19,628 nucleotides of DNA from positions 1-19,628 of the forward strand of contig DHVJ01000012.1 of the NCBI GenBank assembly GCA_002412595.1, written 5' to 3'. How positions within the stretch are numbered: the first letter of the stretch is position 1; every line of letters starts with the position of its first letter. This DNA comes from Anaerolineaceae bacterium UBA5211. GTDB taxonomy: Bacteria; Chloroflexota; Anaerolineae; Anaerolineales; Anaerolineaceae. A program made the position numbers and the translations under genes. The notes below the pieces were generated by a model. The model was given only the letters and a program-made list of their open reading frames with translations. It did not search any database and had not been told where the DNA came from. Positions 6,816-13,991 of this stretch are shown here, one piece after another.

Positions 6816-7721
6816 ATGCAAGTCGTTCAGGTAGAAAACATCACGAAATCATTTGGAAATTTGCGCGCTGTTGACGGCATCAGCTTTTCGCTGCAGTCCG
6901 GCGAGATACTCGGATTGATCGGCCCTAACGGTGCTGGAAAAACCACCACCATCCGTATGCTGTTGGATATTTTCAAACCGGACAGCGGCAATGTGGCTGT
7001 GCTAGGCGGTCCCATGGACGAAAGTAAAAAGGACCTTATCGGTTACCTGCCGGAGGAGCGCGGGCTTTACCAGGATATCAGCCTGGAAAAATGCCTGACT
7101 TATCTGGCATCCATCAAGGGAATGTCAACCACTCTAATCGAAGAGCGTCTTGGATTTTACCTGGAGCGCTTTGATTTAACTGAGTATCGTAAAAGAAAAG
7201 TTAAAGACCTGAGCAAGGGTATGCAGCAGAAGGCCCAGATCATCGCCACCTTCATCCACCAACCTCGACTGGTGATTGTGGATGAGCCTTTCAGCGCGCT
7301 CGATCCAGTCAACACCCAAATAGTCAAAGATCTGCTGCGCGAGGAAAAAACACGCGGCACGGCCATTATCATGTCCACCCACCAAATGAACCAGGCCGAG
7401 GAATTATGCGACCGCATCCTGCTGGTCAACAAAGGCAAGGTCATGCTTTCCGGACCGATCGATCAACTCCGCCGCCAGTTTGCCCGCCCCGAGATCCTGA
7501 TAAAAAGCAGCGCTCCCCTGCCGCAGGACATCCCCGGCGTTGACCGCATTCAGACGGAAAATCATCACCAGCGGGCCTTCCTCGAGCAAGGTGCTTCGCC
7601 CCAGGATGTCCTCAGCGAGATGGTACGGCGGGGCATTATTCTGGAGCAGTTCGAGATTGCCCAACCAACGCTGGACGAGATCTTCATTCAGGTCGTCACC
7701 GGCAGCGGGTTAGATGCATGA
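6816..7721 (+). CDS. ABC transporter ATP-binding protein, NatA-like with C-terminal DUF4162-type region
   Basis: This is the cytoplasmic ATPase of an ABC-2 exporter. The 301-aa protein has Walker A GPNGAGKTT (36-44), the YLPEERGLY segment after the Q-loop region (78-85) that marks the NatA/DUF4162 group, signature LSKGM (132-136), Walker B LVIVDEPFSALDP (152-164) and H-loop H189. The C-terminal 90 residues, ending QPTLDEIFIQVV, fit the accessory domain of such ATPases. I prefer ATG 6816 to the in-frame ATG 6804 because GGAG lies 6 nt before 6816, inside the longer reading. Its stop overlaps the next gene by 4 bp (ATGA, 7718-7721). The substrate cannot be read from the sequence; Na+ or drug export is known for relatives. 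Confidence 0.92.
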   Translation: MQVVQVENITKSFGNLRAVDGISFSLQSGEILGLIGPNGAGKTTTIRMLLDIFKPDSGNVAVLGGPMDESKKDLIGYLPEERGLYQDISLEKCLTYLASIKGMSTTLIEERLGFYLERFDLTEYRKRKVKDLSKGMQQKAQIIATFIHQPRLVIVDEPFSALDPVNTQIVKDLLREEKTRGTAIIMSTHQMNQAEELCDRILLVNKGKVMLSGPIDQLRRQFARPEILIKSSAPLPQDIPGVDRIQTENHHQRAFLEQGASPQDVLSEMVRRGIILEQFEIAQPTLDEIFIQVVTGSGLDA

Positions 7722-8920
7722 AAAAAATCTGGTTGATTTTCAAATACGAATACATCCGCCGCGTGAAAACGCGCGGTTTCATCTTCGCGGTGCTCAGTAT
7801 GCCCCTGCTGGTCGTACTGGCTATACTCATGGCCGTCATTTCCGTCTCGCTGCAAACCAATAAACTGCCGGCCGGTTATGTGGACCTTTCCGGTAATTTT
7901 GCTGAGGCCGTCACGCAAGAGACCTCGCCCAACCTGATTGGCGATATCGACCTGATTGCTTTCCCGGATGTTAGCGCAGGGCAAGATGCCCTGGCCGAAG
8001 ACCAAATCCAGGCCCTATTCGTCATCCAACCGGATTATCTGCAAAGCGGTGCCATTATTGCCTATGCGAATGAGCGGCCGAGTGACAACGCCTATGAACA
8101 TATGCAGGATTTTCTGCAAACCAGCCTGTTGTCCGGCGAGGACACGGCGGTCCAACAGCGCATTACGCGCGGCAGCAACATCACCGTGCGCTCACTGGAC
8201 GGCACTCTTCAGGCCAGCATGCGCGACTGGTTCGTGGTGCTGTTCCCCTTCCTGACCGGGCTGATCTTCATCATTGTCATCAACATCAGCGGCGGCTACT
8301 TGCTCCAATCGGTTGTAGATGAAAAAGAAAACCGCACCATGGAAGTGGTTGTCACTTCGGTCTCACCCGAACAATTGATGACCGGCAAGATTTTAGGCAA
8401 TCTCGGCGTTGGGTTAACACAGCTGCTGATTTGGCTGCTTTTCGCGGGTATTGGCCTGGCGGGCATGCAGGCCATTTACCGGGTTGATTTTTTCCCAGCC
8501 CTCACGCTGGATCAAATTGCCCTGTTCCTTGGGCTCATCCTGCCCGGTTTTATCCTGATTGCCGCACTGATGACCCTGGTGGGTGTGAGTGTCACGGATA
8601 TGCGTGAAGCCCAGCAGGTCAGCATGCTCTTTACCCTGCCCATGGTTGCGCCTTATTGGTTCGCCGGCGCCCTGCTGCAGCACCCGGGTCACCCGCTGTC
8701 TATCATCTTGAGTATCTTTCCGTTAACGGCCGTGGTGAGCATGCCCCTGCGCACCAGCATTTCCAGCGTGCCCGCCTGGCAGATTCTCGCTGCTGCCGTA
8801 CTGACCTGGGCCAGTGCTCTGGCCGCGCTAAAATTAGCCGCCCGCGGGTTCCGCCGCGGCATGCTGCAATATCAGCGCCGTATCCACCTCAAAGAAATCT
8901 TAAGGGCGAAAAAGTCATGA
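7718..8920 (+). CDS. ABC-2 type permease, NatB-like
   Basis: The 400-aa membrane protein has the ABC2_membrane_3 plan: a cytoplasmic start (MKKIWLIFKYEYIRRVKTRGF), one transmembrane helix at about 21-45, an extracytoplasmic domain to about 170, then a cluster of about five helices from 173 to 375. Between helices 2 and 3 lies the cytoplasmic coupling segment EKENRTMEVVVTSVSPEQLMTGKILG, typical of the family. It is joined to the ATPase gene and to the next permease by ATGA overlaps, so the three proteins very probably form one complex with this and the next permease as a heterodimer. Substrate unknown. Confidence 0.9.
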   Translation: MKKIWLIFKYEYIRRVKTRGFIFAVLSMPLLVVLAILMAVISVSLQTNKLPAGYVDLSGNFAEAVTQETSPNLIGDIDLIAFPDVSAGQDALAEDQIQALFVIQPDYLQSGAIIAYANERPSDNAYEHMQDFLQTSLLSGEDTAVQQRITRGSNITVRSLDGTLQASMRDWFVVLFPFLTGLIFIIVINISGGYLLQSVVDEKENRTMEVVVTSVSPEQLMTGKILGNLGVGLTQLLIWLLFAGIGLAGMQAIYRVDFFPALTLDQIALFLGLILPGFILIAALMTLVGVSVTDMREAQQVSMLFTLPMVAPYWFAGALLQHPGHPLSIILSIFPLTAVVSMPLRTSISSVPAWQILAAAVLTWASALAALKLAARGFRRGMLQYQRRIHLKEILRAKKS

Positions 8921-10146
8921 AGAAAATCCTGCTGATCATACGCTACGAATTATCGACGATCTTTTCGCGCAAATCCTATCTACGCATGGTCTTCATGATG
9001 CCCCTGATCAGCTTTCTGGTTTACGCCAGCGCCGCGCTGGTTAACCGCGGCATCGCGCCGGAAGGGGTCAGTAGTTTTGTGAGTACATCCTCGACAGCCG
9101 CAGGCGCGCAGGGTGTGCTGGACCAATCCGGCATCATTCGTGAAATCCCAACTGATATGATGGATGAGGTCGTTTTGCTGGACAGCCAGGAAAAAGGCCA
9201 GCAGATGGTCAGCGACGGACAACTGTCCGCCTATTACATCATCGCGCCCGATTATCTGGAAAGCGGGGATATCCTCTTCGTGCAAAAAGATTACAACTTT
9301 TTAGCGACCCAGAGCGAAGCCGGTGCGGTACGCGATTTGCTCTCCTGGAATTTGTTTACCGACAAACAGGCCGCCGCGAGATACCTGGATCCGATGGAAG
9401 TTGACCTGCAATACACGCGCCCGCAAACTGCCAGGGATTTCGGCGGCTCACAGAATTTCTGGCTGCCTTACAGCCTGATGATGTTGTTTTACCTGCTTAT
9501 TATCGGCTCGTCCAGCTTGATGCTGAATAGCATCACCTATGAAAAACAGAACCGCGTTATCGAAATCCTGCTGACTTCTTACTCACCCATGGAAATGCTG
9601 GTTGGGAAAACCATCGCGCTGGGTCTGGCGGGTCTGTTCCAGACCATTGTGTGGACCGGCACGGGTTATACCCTGCTGACGCTGGCCGGCCGGCAATTTT
9701 CCCTGCCGGAGTCATTCAGCCTGCCGCCTGTCATTCTGCTGTGGGGCCTGGTCTTCTTTTGCCTGGGTTATGCCCTTTATTCCAGCCTGATGGCCGGGCT
9801 GGGCGCGCTGGTGCCCAACCCTAAAGAAGGCAGTCAGGCCACCTTGGTGGTCATTTTCCCGCTAATCATTCCATTGTTCTTCAGCAATTTGGTCTCCACC
9901 GCGCCCAACGCGCCTATTTTCGTGTTCTTCAGCCTCTTCCCACTGACCTCGCCCATTTCCATGGTTTCGCGTATGTCGGCGGCAGCCGTGCCCGGCTGGC
10001 AAATTGCGTTGTCTATCTTCCTGCTGCTGATTGCCATTGTCTATACCATCCGCTCCGTGGCGCGCATCTTCCGGGCCCAGGCCCTGCTGGCTGGCAAGCC
10101 CTTCAAGGTGCTGGACTTCGTCAGGGCCTTTCGCTTGAATGGTTGA
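8917..10146 (+). CDS. ABC-2 type permease, second subunit of the same exporter
   Basis: The 409-aa protein repeats the topology of its neighbour: MKKILLIIRYELSTIFSRKSY, a first helix at about 22-42, a soluble outer domain to about 185, then a five-helix bundle. The coupling segment is EKQNRVIEILLTSYSPMEMLVGK. It is a diverged paralogue of the preceding permease. The start at 8917 is set by the ATGA overlap (8917-8920) and matches the N-terminal pattern of the first permease; an open frame further upstream (from 8656) overlaps the first permease and is not family-like. No terminator hairpin with a T-run follows; the next 220 bp are repeat-rich. Confidence 0.9.
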   Translation: MKKILLIIRYELSTIFSRKSYLRMVFMMPLISFLVYASAALVNRGIAPEGVSSFVSTSSTAAGAQGVLDQSGIIREIPTDMMDEVVLLDSQEKGQQMVSDGQLSAYYIIAPDYLESGDILFVQKDYNFLATQSEAGAVRDLLSWNLFTDKQAAARYLDPMEVDLQYTRPQTARDFGGSQNFWLPYSLMMLFYLLIIGSSSLMLNSITYEKQNRVIEILLTSYSPMEMLVGKTIALGLAGLFQTIVWTGTGYTLLTLAGRQFSLPESFSLPPVILLWGLVFFCLGYALYSSLMAGLGALVPNPKEGSQATLVVIFPLIIPLFFSNLVSTAPNAPIFVFFSLFPLTSPISMVSRMSAAAVPGWQIALSIFLLLIAIVYTIRSVARIFRAQALLAGKPFKVLDFVRAFRLNG

Positions 10147-10149
10147 TTT

Positions 10150-10169
10150 ACCACAGATGGACACAGATA
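10150..10169. repeat. Dispersed 'cacagatg' repeat copy
   Basis: CCACAGATGGACACAGAT is a copy, read in the opposite direction, of the ATCTGTG-type repeat at 13965-13991, 15938-15958, 16186-16197 and 16222-16240. All copies lie between genes. Similar stretches recur in intergenic DNA of many Chloroflexota (general knowledge, from memory). Confidence 0.6.
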
Positions 10170-10179
10170 GACCCCATCA

Positions 10180-10214
10180 TGTCATTCTGAGCCCCTAGGG
10201 CGAAGAATCTCGGC
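10180..10214 (+). repeat. Hairpin repeat, flanks TGTC...ATCTCGG, arms ATTCT/AGAAT
   Basis: The copy reads TGTCATTC, TGAGC, CCCTAGGG, CGAAG, AATCTCGG. The outer arms ATTCT (10184-10188) and AGAAT (10204-10208) pair, and GCCC/GGGC pair inside. It has the same flanks and core as the copy at 15984-16033 (minus strand), whose arms are ATCCT/AGGAT. Confidence 0.65.
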
Positions 10215-10215
10215 C

Positions 10216-10311
10216 AGCATACTATTGTTCTCGCAGATCGAGATACTATTTCCCCATAATAATGATAAAAATCATCTTCTTAATTAATTGGAAAATTTGC
10301 AAATAATTACT
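10216..10311. other. AT-rich spacer without recognised gene
   Basis: No ORF with a ribosome site is seen. ATGAT (10262-10266) and ATCAT (10271-10275) form a short AT hairpin, and the rest is AT-rich. It separates the convergent ends of the first ABC exporter and the udg gene. Confidence 0.5.
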
Positions 10312-10371
10312 TTTCGTGTATTTCGCGTATTTCGTGGTTAGTAAATAATATTTCGAGTCTCTCGTGGTTAG
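10312..10371. repeat. Short tandem 'ttcgtgtatttcg...cgtggttag' repeat reaching the udg stop codon
   Basis: Units of the kind TTCGTGTATTTCGCGTATTTCGTGGTTAG occur here, and TCGTGGTTAGT is repeated (about 10332-10342 and 10362-10372). The second unit contains TTA at 10368-10370, the minus-strand TAA stop codon of udg, so the repeat abuts and probably supplies the end of that gene. Confidence 0.5.
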
Positions 10372-11060
10372 TCCCCCAACGCCACTCTCACCTGCTCCCA
10401 CACCCCCGCGAACATCTCCGCCGTCAAACGCCCCGTCTGCGTGTTCTGCCGGCTGGGATGGTATGATCCCAGCAGCCAGGGCACATCATCTCCAAAGCGA
10501 TAAATTACGTTATGCCCAAAGAGGGGCTTCGACTCAAAATCCAATGTATAACGCGCCTGCAGCAGACGCAAGCTTTCCTTAAAAGCCAGGCTGCCCAGCG
10601 CCACAAATCCTTGTAAATCTTCCAGCAGATCCATCTCAGCCTGTAAATAAGGCAGGCAGTTGCGGATTTCCTCACGCGTAGGTTTGTTGCCGGGCGGCGC
10701 GCATCGGCACACCGCACTGATATATAAATCCTTTAATTCCAACCCGTCCAGGCGCGACTCAGCTAATGGTTGGCTGGCGAAACCGGCCGCGTGCAGCGCC
10801 GGGAAGAGAAAGTCTCCGGAAGCGTCCCCAGTGAACATGCGTCCCGTGCGGTTGGAGCCGTGCGCCCCCGGCGCCAGCCCCACCACCAACACGCGCGCGC
10901 TGTGGTCGCCAAAGCCGGGCACTGGCCTGCCCCAATACTCGCAATCCATGTAAGCACGCCGTTTTTCGCGTGCCACCTGCTCCCGCCATTCCACCAAGCG
11001 CGGGCAGGCTCGGCAATGGATTACCGTTTCATCGTGTTGCTTCCAGCTCTTCTCATCCAT
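10368..11060 (-). CDS. Uracil-DNA glycosylase, family 5 (UDGb-like), Fe-S type
   Basis: The enzyme removes uracil and related deaminated bases from DNA. The 230-aa protein has motif 1 GLAPGAHG (61-68), followed by SNRTGRMFTGD, the pattern of family 5 (UDGb) enzymes rather than family 4, and the C-terminal motif YHPSRQNTQTGR. Cysteines C16 and C19 (CRAC), C118/C120 (CRCAPP) and C135 fit the four ligands of the family's [4Fe-4S] cluster. Family 5 enzymes lack a polar catalytic residue in motif 1, in line with the A/G residues seen here. The ATG at 11060 lies 4 nt after the queA stop codon. It is the last gene of a ruvB-queA-udg transcript. Confidence 0.9.
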   Translation of the reverse strand: MDEKSWKQHDETVIHCRACPRLVEWREQVAREKRRAYMDCEYWGRPVPGFGDHSARVLVVGLAPGAHGSNRTGRMFTGDASGDFLFPALHAAGFASQPLAESRLDGLELKDLYISAVCRCAPPGNKPTREEIRNCLPYLQAEMDLLEDLQGFVALGSLAFKESLRLLQARYTLDFESKPLFGHNVIYRFGDDVPWLLGSYHPSRQNTQTGRLTAEMFAGVWEQVRVALGD

Positions 11061-11064
11061 TATT

Positions 11065-12075
11065 TCACTCGATCAGCATCGCATCCCCGAAGGAATAGAA
11101 GCGATATTTTTCCTGGATAGCTTCCTGATAACAGCGCTGCATATTTTCCAATCCGGCAAAAGCGCTCACCAGCATCAGCAGCGTGGATTTAGGCAAATGG
11201 AAGTTGGTGATCATGGCGTCCACCAGCTTGAATTGATAACCCGGGTAGATGAATAATCCGGTTGTGTCGGCATACGGCCGCACCCCGCCCTGCCCGTCCG
11301 CGGCGGATTCCAGCGTGCGCACCGAGGTGGTTCCCACCGCGATCACGCGCCGTCCTTCCGCTTTGGCCTGGTTGATCAGTGCCGCGCTTTCCGGGCTAAC
11401 CTGGCACCACTCCGTGTGGATTTTATGTTCTTCTACCGTGTCTTCCGTCACCGGCGCGAAGGTGTCCAATCCCACGTGCAGCAATACTTCCGTAAAAATC
11501 ACGCCGTATTCGCGCAGCTCGGTCATGATTTCCTTGGTGAAATGCAGCCCGGCTGTGGGCGCGGCCGCCGAACCTTCCACTTCCGCATACACCGTCTGGT
11601 AGCGCTCCTGATCATCCAGGTGCACGTGGATATACGGGGGCAAGGGCATCTCGCCTAAGTCTTTCAGATGCGGGCCGACCGGCTGGTTAAATTGGATGAT
11701 GCGCTTGGAGCCTTCCAATTCGGCCGTGATCGTGCCTTCCACACCATCATCGAAGGTCAATTTCTTGCCGGTTGTGACGCGCTTGCCGCCCACCAGCACT
11801 TCCCACTGCTCATTCTCCAGTTTCTTCAGCAGCAAAATTTCCACCTTGCCGCCGGTTTCTTTGTGGGCGTACAGCCTGGCCGGGATAACACGCGTGTTGT
11901 TAACCACCAGTACATCCCCCGGCCGCAGGTACTGGCGGATATCCCGGAAATAGGTATGCGTGATACTGTCCTGCGCGCGCGCATACACCAGCAGGCGTGA
12001 GTCTGTGCGCGTTTTTAAGGGCACCTGGGCGATTAGCTCAGGCGGTAAGTCGTAATTAAAATCGTCTGTCTTCAC
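11065..12075 (-). CDS. queA: S-adenosylmethionine:tRNA ribosyltransferase-isomerase
   Basis: QueA transfers and isomerises the ribose of S-adenosylmethionine onto preQ1 at tRNA position 34, giving epoxyqueuosine. The 336-aa protein starts KTDDFNYDLPPELIAQVPLKTRTDSRLLV and contains LRPGDVLVVNNTRVIPARLY, EGSAAAPTAGLHFT, LHVGLDTFAPV, HTEWCQVS and NFHLPKSTLLMLVSAFAG, all characteristic of the family, with normal length. The start codon is GTG at 12075, one base after the ruvB stop codon, so translation is probably coupled. The ruvB-queA neighbourhood is common in bacteria. tgt, the usual partner, is not in the window. Confidence 0.96.
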   Translation of the reverse strand: MKTDDFNYDLPPELIAQVPLKTRTDSRLLVYARAQDSITHTYFRDIRQYLRPGDVLVVNNTRVIPARLYAHKETGGKVEILLLKKLENEQWEVLVGGKRVTTGKKLTFDDGVEGTITAELEGSKRIIQFNQPVGPHLKDLGEMPLPPYIHVHLDDQERYQTVYAEVEGSAAAPTAGLHFTKEIMTELREYGVIFTEVLLHVGLDTFAPVTEDTVEEHKIHTEWCQVSPESAALINQAKAEGRRVIAVGTTSVRTLESAADGQGGVRPYADTTGLFIYPGYQFKLVDAMITNFHLPKSTLLMLVSAFAGLENMQRCYQEAIQEKYRFYSFGDAMLIE

Positions 12076-12076
12076 G

Positions 12077-13102
12077 TTACTCGATCAATTTAGGTTGGGC
12101 TGGTTTTTCCTGGTAAGGAATCTTCAAATGGTCGTAGGCTTTCCGGGTGGCCACCCGCCCCTGGGCGGTGCGTCCCAAAAAACCCAACTGCATCAGGTAC
12201 GGTTCGACCACGTCCATGATGGTGTCGGCTTCCTCGCTGATGGAAGCGGCAATGGTGCTCAGTCCCACTGGGCCGCCGTTGTATTTTTGAATGATGGTCA
12301 GCAGTACCATGCGGTCGATATCGTCCAGCCCCAGGCTGTCAATGCTCATCAAATTAAGCGCTTCCAGTGCTACAGCGCGGGTCAGGTGACCGTCCGCGCG
12401 CACTTCGGCGAAGTCGCGCACCCGCCGCAGCAGGCGCAGCGCCACGCGCGGGGTGCCGCGTGAACGCCTCGCGATTTCAGCCACACCATCTTCTTCGGTA
12501 GCAACACCCATCATAGCGGCTGCGCGTTCAATGATTTGTTTGAGCGCTTCCTGGTCGTAATAATCCACACGATAGACCGCGCCGAAGCGCGCTCGCAGCG
12601 GAGCGCTCAGCAGCGCCAGGCGTGTGGTGGCACCCACCACCGTGAAATGCGGCAGTTTCAGACGGATGGAGCGTGCCGAAGGGCCTTTGCCAATCACAAT
12701 GTCCAGCGCGTAATCTTCCATAGCCGGGTAAAGCACTTCTTCAACTGCCTTGCCCAGGCGGTGAATTTCATCAATGAAAAGGATATCGTGCCCATTCAGG
12801 TTGGTCAGGATGGCCGCCAGGTCTCCGGCCCGTTCAATCGCCGGTCCGGCGGTCACGCGGATGTTCGCATGGATTTCGTTGGAAAGCACATGCGCCAGCG
12901 TAGTTTTTCCTAATCCGGGTGGGCCGTAAAACAGCACATGGTCCAGCGCCTCTTCGCGCTGTCCGGCAGCCTGAATTAATATTTCCAAATTTTCCCGAAG
13001 TTGATTCTGTCCAATCACATCCGCCAGCATGCGCGGACGCAGGCCGTTGCCGTATTGGTCCTCACTGGTATTTTCCGGGTTGCTGATGCGTTGATTATCC
13101 AA
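12077..13102 (-). CDS. ruvB: Holliday junction branch-migration ATPase RuvB
   Basis: RuvB is the hexameric AAA+ motor that, with RuvA, drives branch migration. The 341-aa protein shows Walker A GPPGLGKTT (60-68), Walker B ILFIDEIHR (107-115), sensor GATTR (157-161), an arginine finger in APLRARFG (about 170) and the C-terminal winged helix ending LGFLGRTAQGRVAT. The start is a TTG at 13102 with an AGGAAAA ribosome site upstream; the next residues DNQRISNPENTSED match the variable N-terminus of the family. ruvA and ruvC are not adjacent in the window. A likely promoter lies in the 114-bp region shared with upp. Confidence 0.96.
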   Translation of the reverse strand: MDNQRISNPENTSEDQYGNGLRPRMLADVIGQNQLRENLEILIQAAGQREEALDHVLFYGPPGLGKTTLAHVLSNEIHANIRVTAGPAIERAGDLAAILTNLNGHDILFIDEIHRLGKAVEEVLYPAMEDYALDIVIGKGPSARSIRLKLPHFTVVGATTRLALLSAPLRARFGAVYRVDYYDQEALKQIIERAAAMMGVATEEDGVAEIARRSRGTPRVALRLLRRVRDFAEVRADGHLTRAVALEALNLMSIDSLGLDDIDRMVLLTIIQKYNGGPVGLSTIAASISEEADTIMDVVEPYLMQLGFLGRTAQGRVATRKAYDHLKIPYQEKPAQPKLIE

Positions 13103-13131
13103 AATGTTTTCCTGAGATCATATTTTATTCC

Positions 13132-13158
13132 ATTATATCTTCACTGCCCGCTTGCCAA
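13132..13158 (-). promoter_or_regulatory. Predicted promoter of ruvB-queA-udg
   Basis: On the minus strand TATAAT (13137-13132) is a perfect -10 box, 29 nt or more before the TTG start. The best -35 is TTGGCA (13158-13153) at 15 bp, shorter than usual. The -35 boxes of ruvB and upp overlap on opposite strands. Confidence 0.45.
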
Positions 13159-13181
13159 ATCTACGTTTGTTTTGATATGAT
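13152..13181 (+). promoter_or_regulatory. Predicted promoter of upp
   Basis: TTGCCA (13152-13157) and TATGAT (13176-13181) are 18 bp apart. The expected start near 13188 leaves a leader of about 30 nt, too short for an attenuator like that of the pyr operon. Confidence 0.5.
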
Positions 13182-13216
13182 AAATGAAATCTTACTGCAA
13201 TTATACGGGAGCCTAT

Positions 13217-13843
13217 ATGGAAAATGTATTTGTATCCAGTCATCCGCTGGTGAAACATAAATTATCCAAATTACGTGACACAGAAACTACCCCCAAGAAA
13301 TTCAGGGAACTCATTCGAGAAATCGCTGGTCTGATCGCTTATGAAGCAACCAGCGATTTACTTATCTCCCCCGTTGAGGTGCAAACGCCGCTGGCTCGCA
13401 CCCAGGGCTGGGAGTTGATGGAAAAAATCGGGTTGGTACCTATCCTGCGCTCCGGATTGGGCATGGTGGAAGGCGTTTGGGAACTGGTTCCTACCGCTGA
13501 AGTCTGGCACATCGGCCTCTATCGCGACGAGGAAACCCTCAAACCGGTGGAGTACTACAACAAGCTGCCTATCGCGCCTTCGGTCGGGGTCTGCATGATC
13601 CTCGACCCCATGTTGGCCACGGGCGGTTCCGCTGCGGCCACCATATCCATCCTCAAAAAATGGGGCGTGCAGCGTATCAAGTTCATGGGGATCATCGCCG
13701 CACCCGAAGGCATTCAAACCGTCCATGACGAGCATCCGGATGTGCCTCTCTATCTGGCCGCCGTGGATGATCATTTAAATGAGGTTGGTTATATCGTTCC
13801 CGGCCTGGGCGACGCTGGCGACCGCCAATTCGGCACCGCCTGA
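13217..13843 (+). CDS. upp: Uracil phosphoribosyltransferase
   Basis: Upp makes UMP from uracil and PRPP, the salvage route into the pool made by the pyr operon. The 208-aa protein has the PRPP-binding motif MILDPMLATGGSA (127-139), PILRSGLGM (75-83), the YRDEETLKPVEYYNKLP stretch and the C-terminal uracil-binding end VPGLGDAGDRQFGT. Both length and ends fit the family. The ATG at 13217 is preceded by GGGAG at 5 nt; an in-frame ATG at 13184 would lie at or before the predicted transcription start. It is a single gene, divergent from ruvB. A long inverted repeat (13851-13898) follows the stop codon. Confidence 0.96.
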   Translation: MENVFVSSHPLVKHKLSKLRDTETTPKKFRELIREIAGLIAYEATSDLLISPVEVQTPLARTQGWELMEKIGLVPILRSGLGMVEGVWELVPTAEVWHIGLYRDEETLKPVEYYNKLPIAPSVGVCMILDPMLATGGSAAATISILKKWGVQRIKFMGIIAAPEGIQTVHDEHPDVPLYLAAVDDHLNEVGYIVPGLGDAGDRQFGTA

Positions 13844-13850
13844 AATTAAA

Positions 13851-13898
13851 GTGGGCTGAGCGCCTGCCCTGAACGAAGTGTAGGGCGTCGAAGCCCAC
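13851..13898 (+). repeat. Long hairpin repeat after upp, core TGAGC...CGAAG; possible terminator
   Basis: Arms GTGGGCT (13851-13857) and AGCCCAC (13892-13898) pair, with an inner GCCCT/AGGGC pair. The core starts TGAGC and ends CGAAG as in the other hairpins of this window. The 3' side is CTTTCTTCT, only weakly U-rich, so a terminator role for upp is possible but not certain. Confidence 0.55.
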
Positions 13899-13964
13899 CT
13901 TTCTTCTCGAGGGGCGCATTTTTACTTGTACTCAATAGTCTTGTGCAAATGCGCCAATAGTTTT

Positions 13965-13991
13965 ATCTGTGTTCATCCGTGTGCATCTGTG
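13965..13991. repeat. Dispersed 'atctgtg' repeat, left half, interrupted by the insertion sequence
   Basis: ATCTGTGTTCATCCGTGTG and then CATCTGTG run directly into the left end of the insertion sequence. The expected continuation (GGTTAAA, as in the copy at 15938-15958) is found directly after the right end, at 15748. Confidence 0.6.

Noticed and set aside
8656..8916. Upstream extension of the second permease of the first exporter
   Set aside because: Overlaps the first permease gene in another frame; the ATGA overlap at 8917 and the family-like N-terminus fix the start.
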